From positions 1-6,195 of the forward strand of contig JACCZL010000920.1 of the NCBI GenBank assembly GCA_013695975.1: a DNA stretch of 6,195 nucleotides. Reading direction: 5' to 3'. Made by a program: the position numbers and the translations under genes. Under the pieces are notes generated by a model. The model did not search any database. It saw only the letters and a list, made by a program, of their open reading frames with translations, and was not told the DNA's origin. Of this stretch, positions 1 through 5,190 are shown one piece after another. Numbering within the stretch: the stretch's first letter is position 1; each line of letters opens with the position of its first letter. Source of the DNA: Chloroflexota bacterium. Lineage in GTDB: Bacteria; Chloroflexota; UBA6077; JACCZL01.

Positions 1-1419
1 GCCAAGCGCGGCGGGACGATCACCGTCGGTGTCCCGAGCGACGTCCAGACGTTTGACCCGTTCAACCTGCTCTTTCAGCACTTCCCGCTCGTCCAGAACT
101 TCTACGACACCCTGATCCGCTACGACCAGAGCCTCAAACCCCTACCTGGCCTGGCCGAAAGCTGGACGGTGGCCCCTGATGGTCAGTCGGTCACGCTCGC
201 CCTGCGTAAGGGCGTCAAGTTCCACAGCGGCAAGGCGCTGGTCGCCGACGACGTCGTCAAGAACTTCGAGAAGGCCGCCGACAAGGACCGCGGGTTCAAC
301 ATGCTCCCGGCCGTTGCCAACGTCGACGCCGTCACCGCCCCCGACGCGAGCACCGTTCGGATCGGCCTCAAGAAGGTCTCCCCGGAGGTCACCGACATCC
401 TCCAGGCGCTGGCGATCGTCGACCCGTCGGGGATGGACGAGCTCAAGACCAAGGCCGCCGGCAGCGGCCCATTCAAGTTCGTCGAGTGGTCGCCGGGCGA
501 CCGCATCGTCATGGAGCGGAACGCCGACTACTGGAACGCCCCCGCCCCGCATCTCGATCGGGTGATCTACAAGATCTTCGGCGACTCCGACGCGATGGTC
601 GCCGCCCTCCAGTCGGGCATCATCGACGTCTGCACGTCCTTCCCGCCCAAGGACGTCGCCCGATTGAGTAGCAGTTTCGAGATGGTCCGCGGCTACGCCG
701 GCGCGTTGACCTATGAGCTGCGGATCAATCCGACCAAGCCGCCCTTCGACAAGAAGGAGGTCCGGCAGGCGATGCACTATGCCATCGACCGCAAGAGCGT
801 CGTCGACAACGTCCTGTTCGGCATCAGCGAGCCGACCGTCCTTCCCTATAGCCGGGCCTCGGCCGCCCATGATCCGGCCGTCGCCGCGAAGTACCCCTTC
901 GACCTGAACCGGGCCAGGGAGCTGCTCGGCGGGGCGACCGGCCTCCGAGCGGAGGCCATCTTCAACAGCCAGGTCCCCGAGCTCCAGGCGATGGCCCAGA
1001 TCCTCAAGGCCGACCTGGCCAAGCTCGGCTTCGAGCTGGACCTGGCCCCGCTGGACGCGACCCAGGCCAGCCGGCGCCTGCTGGCCGGCGAGTTCCAGAT
1101 CACCCCCTCGTTCTCCGGTAACACCCAGAAGTACCCGACCAGGATCGCCCTGAACAGCATCTACCGCACCGCCAACAACCCGGTCTGGGGCGACACCGTG
1201 CCGAAGGCCTACGTCGACGCGGTCAACGAGGCCAACAGCACGATCGACCCGGCCCGTCAGAAGGAGGCCTTCGGGAAGCTCAACCAGGCCCTGCTCGACG
1301 AGTCCTGGGTCGTCAGCGTCGCCTACCGCCAGAGCGTCTTTGGTCTGGCCAGACACGTCAAGGGCTTCGCCTACACCGTCGACGACATGGTCGTCCTCGA
1401 GAACGTCTCGCGAGAGTAA
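1..1419 (+). CDS. ABC transporter solute-binding protein, family 5 (peptide/opine/nickel type), 5'-partial
   Basis: Extracytoplasmic receptor that would capture a small solute (peptides, opines, glycosides or metals in this family) and deliver it to an ABC permease. Frame 1 is open from base 1 to the TAA at 1417-1419, giving 472 visible residues; the signal peptide or lipobox and the first residues are off the left edge. Family hallmarks run in order: GGTITVGVPSD at 4-14; the LDP-like turn TFDP at 17-20; PGLAESW at 49-55 followed by a D-G pair; LRKGVKFHSGKAL with ADDV at about 68-84; GSGPFKFVEW at 154-163, followed by ERNADYW; and RQAMHYAIDR at 255-264. The C-terminal lobe ends with a typical AYRQSVFGL segment. 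The visible length fits a 500-550 residue family member. The next gene is a membrane protein, not a permease, so the transport partners are upstream or elsewhere. The ligand cannot be told from sequence. Confidence 0.93.
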   Translation, partial: AKRGGTITVGVPSDVQTFDPFNLLFQHFPLVQNFYDTLIRYDQSLKPLPGLAESWTVAPDGQSVTLALRKGVKFHSGKALVADDVVKNFEKAADKDRGFNMLPAVANVDAVTAPDASTVRIGLKKVSPEVTDILQALAIVDPSGMDELKTKAAGSGPFKFVEWSPGDRIVMERNADYWNAPAPHLDRVIYKIFGDSDAMVAALQSGIIDVCTSFPPKDVARLSSSFEMVRGYAGALTYELRINPTKPPFDKKEVRQAMHYAIDRKSVVDNVLFGISEPTVLPYSRASAAHDPAVAAKYPFDLNRARELLGGATGLRAEAIFNSQVPELQAMAQILKADLAKLGFELDLAPLDATQASRRLLAGEFQITPSFSGNTQKYPTRIALNSIYRTANNPVWGDTVPKAYVDAVNEANSTIDPARQKEAFGKLNQALLDESWVVSVAYRQSVFGLARHVKGFAYTVDDMVVLENVSRE

Positions 1420-1631
1420 GGGCTCGTCACAGCAGAGCACGTCGCCTGGCCGAGGTCGCCGTGCTACACGCCTGACTGACGCAACGGAGAAGGGACTTAG
1501 ACGCCGTTGTTGCATCGGCCATAAGAGGGCATCCCCCAGCCAGGACGCCGACCGTTGTTCCAAACAGGAAGTGGTCGGCGCCACGGCTTCGACTGCCTCT
1601 CGATCCGAGCCCTCAGACGGGATTAGTCAGG
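1420..1631. other. intergenic region with a hairpin
   Basis: This 212-bp gap separates the solute-binding protein from the membrane protein gene, both on the plus strand. I see no coding sequence in it that looks like a real protein. A 6-bp inverted repeat (1436-1441 with 1460-1465) lies 16 bp after the stop codon. It could mark transcription termination but has no T-run. A stronger hairpin at 1543-1582 is listed separately. The gap is long enough for the membrane protein to have its own promoter, but I cannot point to convincing -35/-10 boxes. Confidence 0.5.
1543..1582. repeat. inverted repeat / hairpin upstream of the membrane protein gene
   Basis: The arms CGCCGACC (1546-1553) and GGTCGGCG (1573-1580) are perfectly complementary over 8 bp. 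Two more G-C pairs (1543-1544 with 1581-1582) extend the stem across a single bulged A at 1545. Inside the loop TTCC (1558-1561) can pair with GGAA (1567-1570) around AAACA. No T-tract follows on either strand, so a classical intrinsic terminator is not supported. The hairpin sits about 50 bp before the ATG at 1632, where it could act as a leader structure, an operator or an atypical terminator for the gene upstream. Confidence 0.5.
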
Positions 1632-2234
1632 ATGCAAGCAGCTCGCACGGCCACCTTTCCGACCCTCGCGTCACCGGTGGCGGACGACGCCCCATCCCCC
1701 TGGGCGCCGTCCTGGCGCCCGGCCCGGTCGCCAGCGCTGGTGGCGGCGCTCAGCTTCGCGACGTTCAATCTGTACGCCTTCTACTGGCTGTTCGCGACCT
1801 GGCGCGAGCTCAAGACCGAGCGGGACGATAGCTCGATGCGGCCAGGCTGGCATGCGCTGTCGATCCTCGGGCCGATTCACGGCATCTACCAATACTACCT
1901 TCACATGCGCGCCATCCGCGACCTCGCCCGATCCGTGGGGGCGTCGACCTCGTTTGATCCGATGGTGTGCATGCTCGCGTGGCTTGTCAGCAGTGCGATC
2001 GGTCTGGCGAGCACGGTGCTCTCGATGCAAGGTGTCGGCAGCGCAACCTGGGTGAGCCTGGCCGTCCTCACGTTCCACGGGCTCCTGCTCGCCTGGGCGC
2101 AGTCGGGGCTCAACGTCGCCTGGCGGGGGCTGCCCGGTGGCGCGCGGAGGTACCAGCTCCACCCCGCGATGCGGGTCGTCCTCGTCGTCGGGACCCTGCT
2201 CCAGATCATGTCCATCGCCGCGCACGTGGTGTAG
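1632..2234 (+). CDS. DUF4234-like multi-pass membrane protein
   Basis: A 200-residue integral membrane protein of unknown function. A proline-rich N-terminus (residues 12-34) is followed by hydrophobic segments at about 35-57, 75-92, 111-132, 139-157 and 181-199. The first contains FNLYAFYWLFATW and is followed by RELK. This resembles the aromatic GIYGLYWLY-type segment plus charged helix seen in DUF4234 proteins, which is the basis for the family suggestion. After the second segment comes a charged stretch with RAIRDLARSVG at 93-103. The ATG at 1632 has only a poor ribosome binding site (AGTCAGG directly before it). An in-frame GTG at codon 17 is an alternative start but has no better site, and it would not remove any membrane segment. 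The 3' end faces the PPOX gene across 71 bp. Coding is well supported by the clean hydrophobic pattern; function is not known. Confidence 0.78.
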   Translation: MQAARTATFPTLASPVADDAPSPWAPSWRPARSPALVAALSFATFNLYAFYWLFATWRELKTERDDSSMRPGWHALSILGPIHGIYQYYLHMRAIRDLARSVGASTSFDPMVCMLAWLVSSAIGLASTVLSMQGVGSATWVSLAVLTFHGLLLAWAQSGLNVAWRGLPGGARRYQLHPAMRVVLVVGTLLQIMSIAAHVV

Positions 2235-2271
2235 CGAACCCGTCCAATGACCTTCGCAACCTCGGGAGGCT

Positions 2272-2290
2272 GAGGGGCTCCAAGCCGCTC
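2272..2290. terminator. possible bidirectional terminator hairpin between convergent genes
   Basis: In the 71-bp gap between the convergent stop codons (2234 and 2306), bases 2272-2279 pair with 2283-2290: seven pairs with one G-G mismatch around a CCA loop. An alternative outer stem GGGAG (2264-2268) with CTCCC (2288-2292) competes for the same 3' arm. Position between convergent genes fits a shared terminator. No T-run follows on either strand, so the call is tentative. Confidence 0.3.
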
Positions 2291-2305
2291 CCGACGGCCG
2301 GCGCG

Positions 2306-2719
2306 CTAGACCCCCATCTCGATCACGTGGTGGGGCTTGATCCGGAGGATGACTCGCTGCTCGCCCTCGCGGCGGAACGGGTAGCTATCCTGGCCGAGGT
2401 ACTTCTTGGCCAGCTTGTCAATGTGGGCGTCGGCGCCCTCGTGTCGGCGCTCGACGATCGTCCCGCGCACGAGCGCGAAGCGCCAATCGTTTTTCTTGTC
2501 GACCACGCTGACGGCCACCTTCGGGTCACGCTCGACGTTGTTGGTCTTCACCCGCCCCTCGGCGGTGTTGATCAGCACGTGCCCTCCGTCCGGTTCGACG
2601 TCGACCCAGACCGGCGTCGTCTGGGGCGACCCGTCGGCCATCAGCGTCACGAAATGGGCGAGCTGCGGCTCCTCGAGCAGCGTGACCGCGCCGGGCGAGA
2701 GCTTGTCGGCCTTGGACAT
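2306..2719 (-). CDS. PPOX-class (pyridoxamine-phosphate-oxidase-like) F420- or flavin-dependent protein
   Basis: A 137-residue split beta-barrel protein of the pyridoxamine 5'-phosphate oxidase-like superfamily, close in style to the F420-binding group typified by mycobacterial Rv1155. Such proteins bind F420, FMN or heme in the cytoplasm and many are reductases of unknown substrate. Visible signatures are HFVTLMADGSPQTTPVWVD at 22-40, the cofactor-contact segment NTAEGRVKTNN at 51-61 (R56, K58, N61) followed by RDP at 64-66, FALVRGTIV at 81-89, and AHIDKLAKKYLG at 98-109 with SYPF at 112-115. The length is usual for the family. The reading frame stays open upstream to 2998, but the extension is low-complexity and unlike the family. 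The ATG at 2719 is chosen because GGAGGAG lies 6 nt before it; the ATG at 2734 overlaps that site. The specific substrate and the choice of F420 over FMN are not settled by sequence. Confidence 0.92.
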   Translation of the reverse strand: MSKADKLSPGAVTLLEEPQLAHFVTLMADGSPQTTPVWVDVEPDGGHVLINTAEGRVKTNNVERDPKVAVSVVDKKNDWRFALVRGTIVERRHEGADAHIDKLAKKYLGQDSYPFRREGEQRVILRIKPHHVIEMGV

Positions 2720-2725
2720 CGTGGT

Positions 2726-2732
2726 CTCCTCC
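2726..2732 (-). promoter_or_regulatory. ribosome binding site of the PPOX gene
   Basis: GGAGGAG on the minus strand, separated by six bases (ACCACG) from the ATG at 2719. It is the strongest Shine-Dalgarno match near this gene and fixes the start. The competing upstream ATG at 2734-2732 overlaps it. Confidence 0.8.
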
Positions 2733-2739
2733 ATGCTTG

Positions 2740-2760
2740 GGGCGCCATCACCCGGCGCCC
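2740..2760. repeat. stem-loop just upstream of the PPOX ribosome binding site
   Basis: GGGCGCC (2740-2746) pairs with GGCGCCC (2754-2760): 7 bp around an ATCACCC loop (2747-2753). It ends eight bases from the GGAGGAG site on the leader side, so in the mRNA it would stand directly upstream of the ribosome binding site without covering it. It may stabilise the transcript or affect initiation; the role is inferred from position only. Confidence 0.4.
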
Positions 2761-2878
2761 TCTCATCAGACCACAACCGAGCGGGTGGGTCGGCCATTCC
2801 CCAACGCGCCCACCTCGACCATCCCGAGGTCATGGAGCGGAGCGACATCGGCCTTGCGTCGAGGCATACCGGGGCACC

Positions 2879-2906
2879 TCGAGATCGACCGGCCGGTCGA
2901 TCTCGA
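2879..2906. repeat. perfect 28-bp palindrome
   Basis: Bases 2879-2892 and 2893-2906 are exact reverse complements with no spacer (core GATCGACCGGCCGGTCGATC), and pairing resumes at 2877/2908 after one mismatch. It lies about 160 bp upstream of the PPOX start and about 175 bp past the glucosidase stop. A dyad of this length suits a dimeric repressor operator. As RNA it would form a 12-bp hairpin with a 4-nt loop, which could end transcription or protect a 3' end. Neither flank has a T-run, so an intrinsic terminator of the usual type is less likely. Confidence 0.75.
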
Positions 2907-2965
2907 TGCGTGCCAGGCCGCGTGTCCACATATCGACAACGTTGAGCAAGCGGATACCGGTACTT

Positions 2966-2984
2966 TGACCGAGCGACTCGGTCA
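2966..2984. repeat. stem-loop downstream of the alpha-glucosidase
   Basis: TGACCGAG (2966-2973) and CTCGGTCA (2977-2984) form a perfect 8-bp stem around a CGA loop, about 98 bp after the glucosidase stop codon. It may be part of that gene's 3' end or an operator-like dyad. No T-tract follows on the minus strand (AAGTACCGG comes next). Confidence 0.45.
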
Positions 2985-3081
2985 CACGTTAGAGCCATGC
3001 TGCTACCCGGTCAACCGCCCTCGGCTGGTCCAGGTCATCAGCGGACGCGCGAATGGCGCGGCGTGCGGCCAACGGACCTGA

Positions 3082-4683
3082 TCAGGACAGACGGACGATG
3101 ACGCCTTCGTTCGGGCCGAGGGGGAGCGGACTCGGGCCAACCTCCCAGGTGAGCCGATCCGAGTCGGTGGACAGCTCGAGATGCCCGGACGCGGCCACGC
3201 CGCCCGCGTCGACCTCGATCGGTCGATTCGTGAAGTTGAGGGCCACCAGGAGTCGCTCCGAATCGGCCTCGCGGAGGTAGGCGAATACCCCATCAGGGGC
3301 TGAATCGAGGGGACGGTAGCTGCCCAGCAGGAGGGCGGCCGACGACTTGCGATACCAGATCAGGCGGCGGTAGAGGCTGAGCATCGAGGCGGGGTCGTCG
3401 TGCTGGGCGGCCATGTTGACCCGCGCCGCGTGGGCGCCGAGCGGCAGCCAGGGCTCGCCGGTGGTGAAGCCGGCCCCGGGCGTCGCGCTCCGGTCCCAGG
3501 GCATCGGGGTCCGCTCGGGGTCGCGGCCGGCGATGTCGTATGCCCGTTCCGGTGGGATCGGGACGTCGGCCAGCCCGAGCTCCTCGCCCTGGTAGAGCAG
3601 CGGGGTGCCGCGCAGGGTCAGCAACATGATGGCCGCCATGCGGGCTCGCGCCAGTCCGTTGCCGCCCTCGTCGTAGCGGCTGACGACCCGCGAATGGTCG
3701 TGGTTGTTGAGGAAGTAGTCTGGCCAGGCCCCCGCGGGGAGCAGCGACTCGAACTGGTCGACGGCGGCCCGCATTGCCGCGGCTCGCCAGGGCTGCTGGA
3801 GGAAGACAAAGTTCTGGGCCAGGTGAAGCTCGTCGACGGCCTCGCCGTAGTAGCGGACCATCCGGGCCGGGTCGGGGAGGTAGGTCTCGCCCATCATCAT
3901 GCGGTCGCCATAGGCCTCGAGCGTCTGGCGGAAGCGGCGCAGAATCGCGTGGACCTCCGGCCAGTCTTCATCGCCGCGCGGCCCATCCTCGCCGGCCTCG
4001 ATCAGGGGGTTGTCGCGTAGCTCGGGGTCGTGGGCCATCCGATGAGCGACGTCGATCCGGAAGCCGTCGACGCCGCGGTCGAGCCAGAAGCGCAGCACCC
4101 CGTCCATCGCCTCGCGGACCTCGGGATCCCACCAGTTGAGATCCGGCTGCTGGGGCAGGAACGAGTGCAGGTAGTACTGGCCGGTCGCCGCGTCGAGCGT
4201 CCAGGCGCGGCCGACTCGCCGGAACTCGCTGAGCCAGTTGTTCGGCGGCGAGCCATCCGCCTTCGGGTCGGCCCAGACGTACCAGTGGCGCTTCGGGTTG
4301 TCCCGGCTCGACCGCGACTCGACGAACCAGGGGTGCCGATCCGAGGTGTGGTTGGGGACCAGGTCGACGACGACGCGGATGCCCCGCGCGTGCGCCGCGT
4401 GGACCAGGGCGTCGAAGTCGGCGAGTGTCCCGAACAGCGGGTCGACTCCGAGATAGTCGGCGACGTCGTAGCCGAAGTCGGCCATCGGCGACGGGTAGAA
4501 CGGCGACAGCCAGATCGCGTCCACGCCCAGCGAGCCGGGCGTCCCGTCGTTCAGGTAGTCGAGCCGGGTGGTGATCCCGGCCAGATCGCCGACCCCGTCG
4601 CCGTTGGTGTCCTGAAAGCTGCGGGGGTAGATCTGGTAGATGACGCCGGTCTGCCACCACGGTCCTGATAGGTTGGGTCCCAT
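3082..4683 (-). CDS. GH13 alpha-glucosidase (oligo-1,6-glucosidase-like)
   Basis: A cytoplasmic retaining glycoside hydrolase of family 13 that would release glucose from the non-reducing end of short alpha-glucosides. The 533 residues match the usual length and carry no signal peptide. The (beta/alpha)8 barrel begins at WWQTGVIYQIYPRSF (9-23). A calcium-loop-like DTNGDGVGDL follows at 25-34. Conserved region I is DLVPNH (107-112), region II DGFRIDVAH (206-214) with nucleophile D211, region III GET (265-267) with acid/base E266, and region IV NNHD (326-329) with transition-state stabiliser D329. QGEELGL at 365-371 and a C-terminal beta-sandwich from about 455 complete the fold. Valine (V212) after the nucleophile is the residue tied to alpha-1,6 preference in oligo-1,6-glucosidases, though some actinobacterial alpha-glucosidases (subfamily 30) also have it. 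Substrate preference is therefore open. The start is firm: an in-frame TGA lies two codons upstream of the ATG at 4683 and the next Met is residue 67. The ribosome binding site is weak (GTGAG). The antitoxin-like gene ends 42 bp upstream. Confidence 0.96.
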   Translation of the reverse strand: MGPNLSGPWWQTGVIYQIYPRSFQDTNGDGVGDLAGITTRLDYLNDGTPGSLGVDAIWLSPFYPSPMADFGYDVADYLGVDPLFGTLADFDALVHAAHARGIRVVVDLVPNHTSDRHPWFVESRSSRDNPKRHWYVWADPKADGSPPNNWLSEFRRVGRAWTLDAATGQYYLHSFLPQQPDLNWWDPEVREAMDGVLRFWLDRGVDGFRIDVAHRMAHDPELRDNPLIEAGEDGPRGDEDWPEVHAILRRFRQTLEAYGDRMMMGETYLPDPARMVRYYGEAVDELHLAQNFVFLQQPWRAAAMRAAVDQFESLLPAGAWPDYFLNNHDHSRVVSRYDEGGNGLARARMAAIMLLTLRGTPLLYQGEELGLADVPIPPERAYDIAGRDPERTPMPWDRSATPGAGFTTGEPWLPLGAHAARVNMAAQHDDPASMLSLYRRLIWYRKSSAALLLGSYRPLDSAPDGVFAYLREADSERLLVALNFTNRPIEVDAGGVAASGHLELSTDSDRLTWEVGPSPLPLGPNEGVIVRLS

Positions 4684-4725
4684 TGCTCACGACCAATCCG
4701 TCGATCCCACCGAGGTGGGGCGTAG

Positions 4726-5046
4726 TCAGTCGCGGAACGCGCGGCCACGCGGCAGGACGCGCACGACGGTGACGGTCCCCGGGTCCGGATCGTAGCGGTA
4801 GCGGACCCGCCAGTCGCCGACTCGGAGGTCGTCGTCGTCGATTACTCGGCCCTCGGCCAGCGCCGCGAGGCCTTCGCGGACGGCCGCCGCCTCCTCAGTT
4901 TCGGGCTCGTCGTCGATCGGTGCGAGCGCGATCGCTCGGAGCACCGGGTCGTCGGACTGGAGCGCCCGGAGTAGCAGCTCAGCCTCCGCGATGTCGTCGT
5001 CAGGGAGCTCGTCGATCAGGCGGTGCAAGGCTTCCTTGGTCGCCAC
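4726..5046 (-). CDS. antitoxin-like protein fused in frame to a RelE/ParE toxin C-terminal remnant
   Basis: A 106-residue protein read from the GTG at 5046. Residues 1-74 look like a short type II antitoxin of a kind common in Chloroflexota and cyanobacteria. They start with ATKEALHRLIDELPDDD, continue with an acidic helix AEAELLLRAL, and include the linker LAPIDDEPETEEAAA, then GLAALAEGRVIDDDDL. Such antitoxins normally end a few residues later and are followed by a separate RelE/ParE toxin gene of about 85-90 codons. Here residues 75-106 (RVGDWRVRYRYDPDPGT and onward to PRGRAFRD) instead resemble the last two beta strands and tail of a RelE/ParE toxin. The toxin's first 50 or so residues are absent. 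This suggests an in-frame deletion that joined the two genes near base 4824, probably leaving no active toxin. The GTG is chosen because GGGAGGAG lies just upstream and the family starts there. The frame is open to an ATG at 5190, but that extension is proline-rich. A TACTAT box at 5097-5092 could be a -10 element. A natural single-chain protein is the alternative. Confidence 0.75.
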   Translation of the reverse strand: MATKEALHRLIDELPDDDIAEAELLLRALQSDDPVLRAIALAPIDDEPETEEAAAVREGLAALAEGRVIDDDDLRVGDWRVRYRYDPDPGTVTVVRVLPRGRAFRD

Positions 5047-5048
5047 GT

Positions 5049-5056
5049 CTCCTCCC
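5049..5056 (-). promoter_or_regulatory. ribosome binding site of the antitoxin-like gene
   Basis: GGGAGGAG on the minus strand, with GGAGG ending four bases before the GTG at 5046. Spacing is slightly short but it is the only good match nearby. Together with the family-typical N-terminus that follows, it favours this GTG over the in-frame ATGs at 5190 and 5115. Confidence 0.65.
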
Positions 5057-5190
5057 GGCTCGGTGGGGGCTTCAAACGACCGGCCCTCCCCATAGTAGCG
5101 CAGATTCCGCGGCATGGCTTCCAGCGGAGACTGACGGGGCGCTGAGTGCGGGGCCGGGCATGGGCGAGAGCGGGGCGGAGTGGGAAGCAT
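5057..5190. other. intergenic spacer between the ThDP enzyme and the antitoxin-like gene
   Basis: Leader-side spacer of the antitoxin-like gene. The antitoxin frame remains open through it to an ATG that directly follows the TAG of the upstream gene, but its translation is rich in Pro, Ser and Arg and unlike the antitoxin family. A TACTAT hexamer at 5097-5092 is an AT-rich island in GC-rich DNA and is a weak -10 candidate, with no good -35 box 16-18 bp upstream. Confidence 0.4.

Larger units (their letters stand above)
2733..3081. other. intergenic region rich in inverted repeats
   Basis: About 350 bp between the stop of the alpha-glucosidase (3082) and the PPOX ribosome binding site. Frames open through it give low-complexity, arginine- and proline-rich translations with no recognisable domain, so I see no gene here. 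It holds four inverted repeats: 2740-2760, 2812-2830 (ACCTCG with CGAGGT, 7-nt loop), the perfect palindrome 2879-2906, and 2966-2984. The glucosidase transcript probably ends here and the PPOX transcript probably begins here. I could not identify a convincing -35/-10 pair, and none of the stems is followed by a T-tract. Confidence 0.55.

Noticed and set aside
1436..1465. 6-bp inverted repeat after the solute-binding protein stop as an intrinsic terminator
   Set aside because: The stem is short with an 18-nt loop and no T-tract follows; too weak to list as a terminator of its own.
142..1584. 480-codon open frame on the minus strand
   Set aside because: It lies opposite the solute-binding protein, whose translation shows clear family motifs. 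The antisense translation is low-complexity (Val, Gly, Asp, Arg), as expected opposite a GC-rich gene.
1967..2968. 333-codon open frame on the plus strand crossing two genes
   Set aside because: It overlaps the membrane protein in another frame and runs antisense through the PPOX gene and its leader; no domain is visible in it.
2961..2994. TTGACC and TTAGAG as a possible plus-strand promoter
   Set aside because: The TTGACC is part of the 2966-2984 stem-loop, the second box is a poor match, and no plus-strand gene lies downstream.
2720..2998. N-terminal extension of the PPOX gene to an upstream start at 2998
   Set aside because: The extra 93 residues are unlike the family and would pass through the palindrome and stem-loops. 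A strong ribosome binding site instead points to the ATG at 2719.
3968..4696. 242-codon minus-strand frame overlapping the glucosidase
   Set aside because: It is a frame-shifted shadow of the GH13 gene, rich in Arg and Pro, with no motif of its own.
5047..5190. N-terminal extension of the antitoxin-like gene to the ATG at 5190
   Set aside because: The 48 extra residues are proline-rich and not antitoxin-like; the GTG at 5046 has a good binding site and the family-typical first residues.
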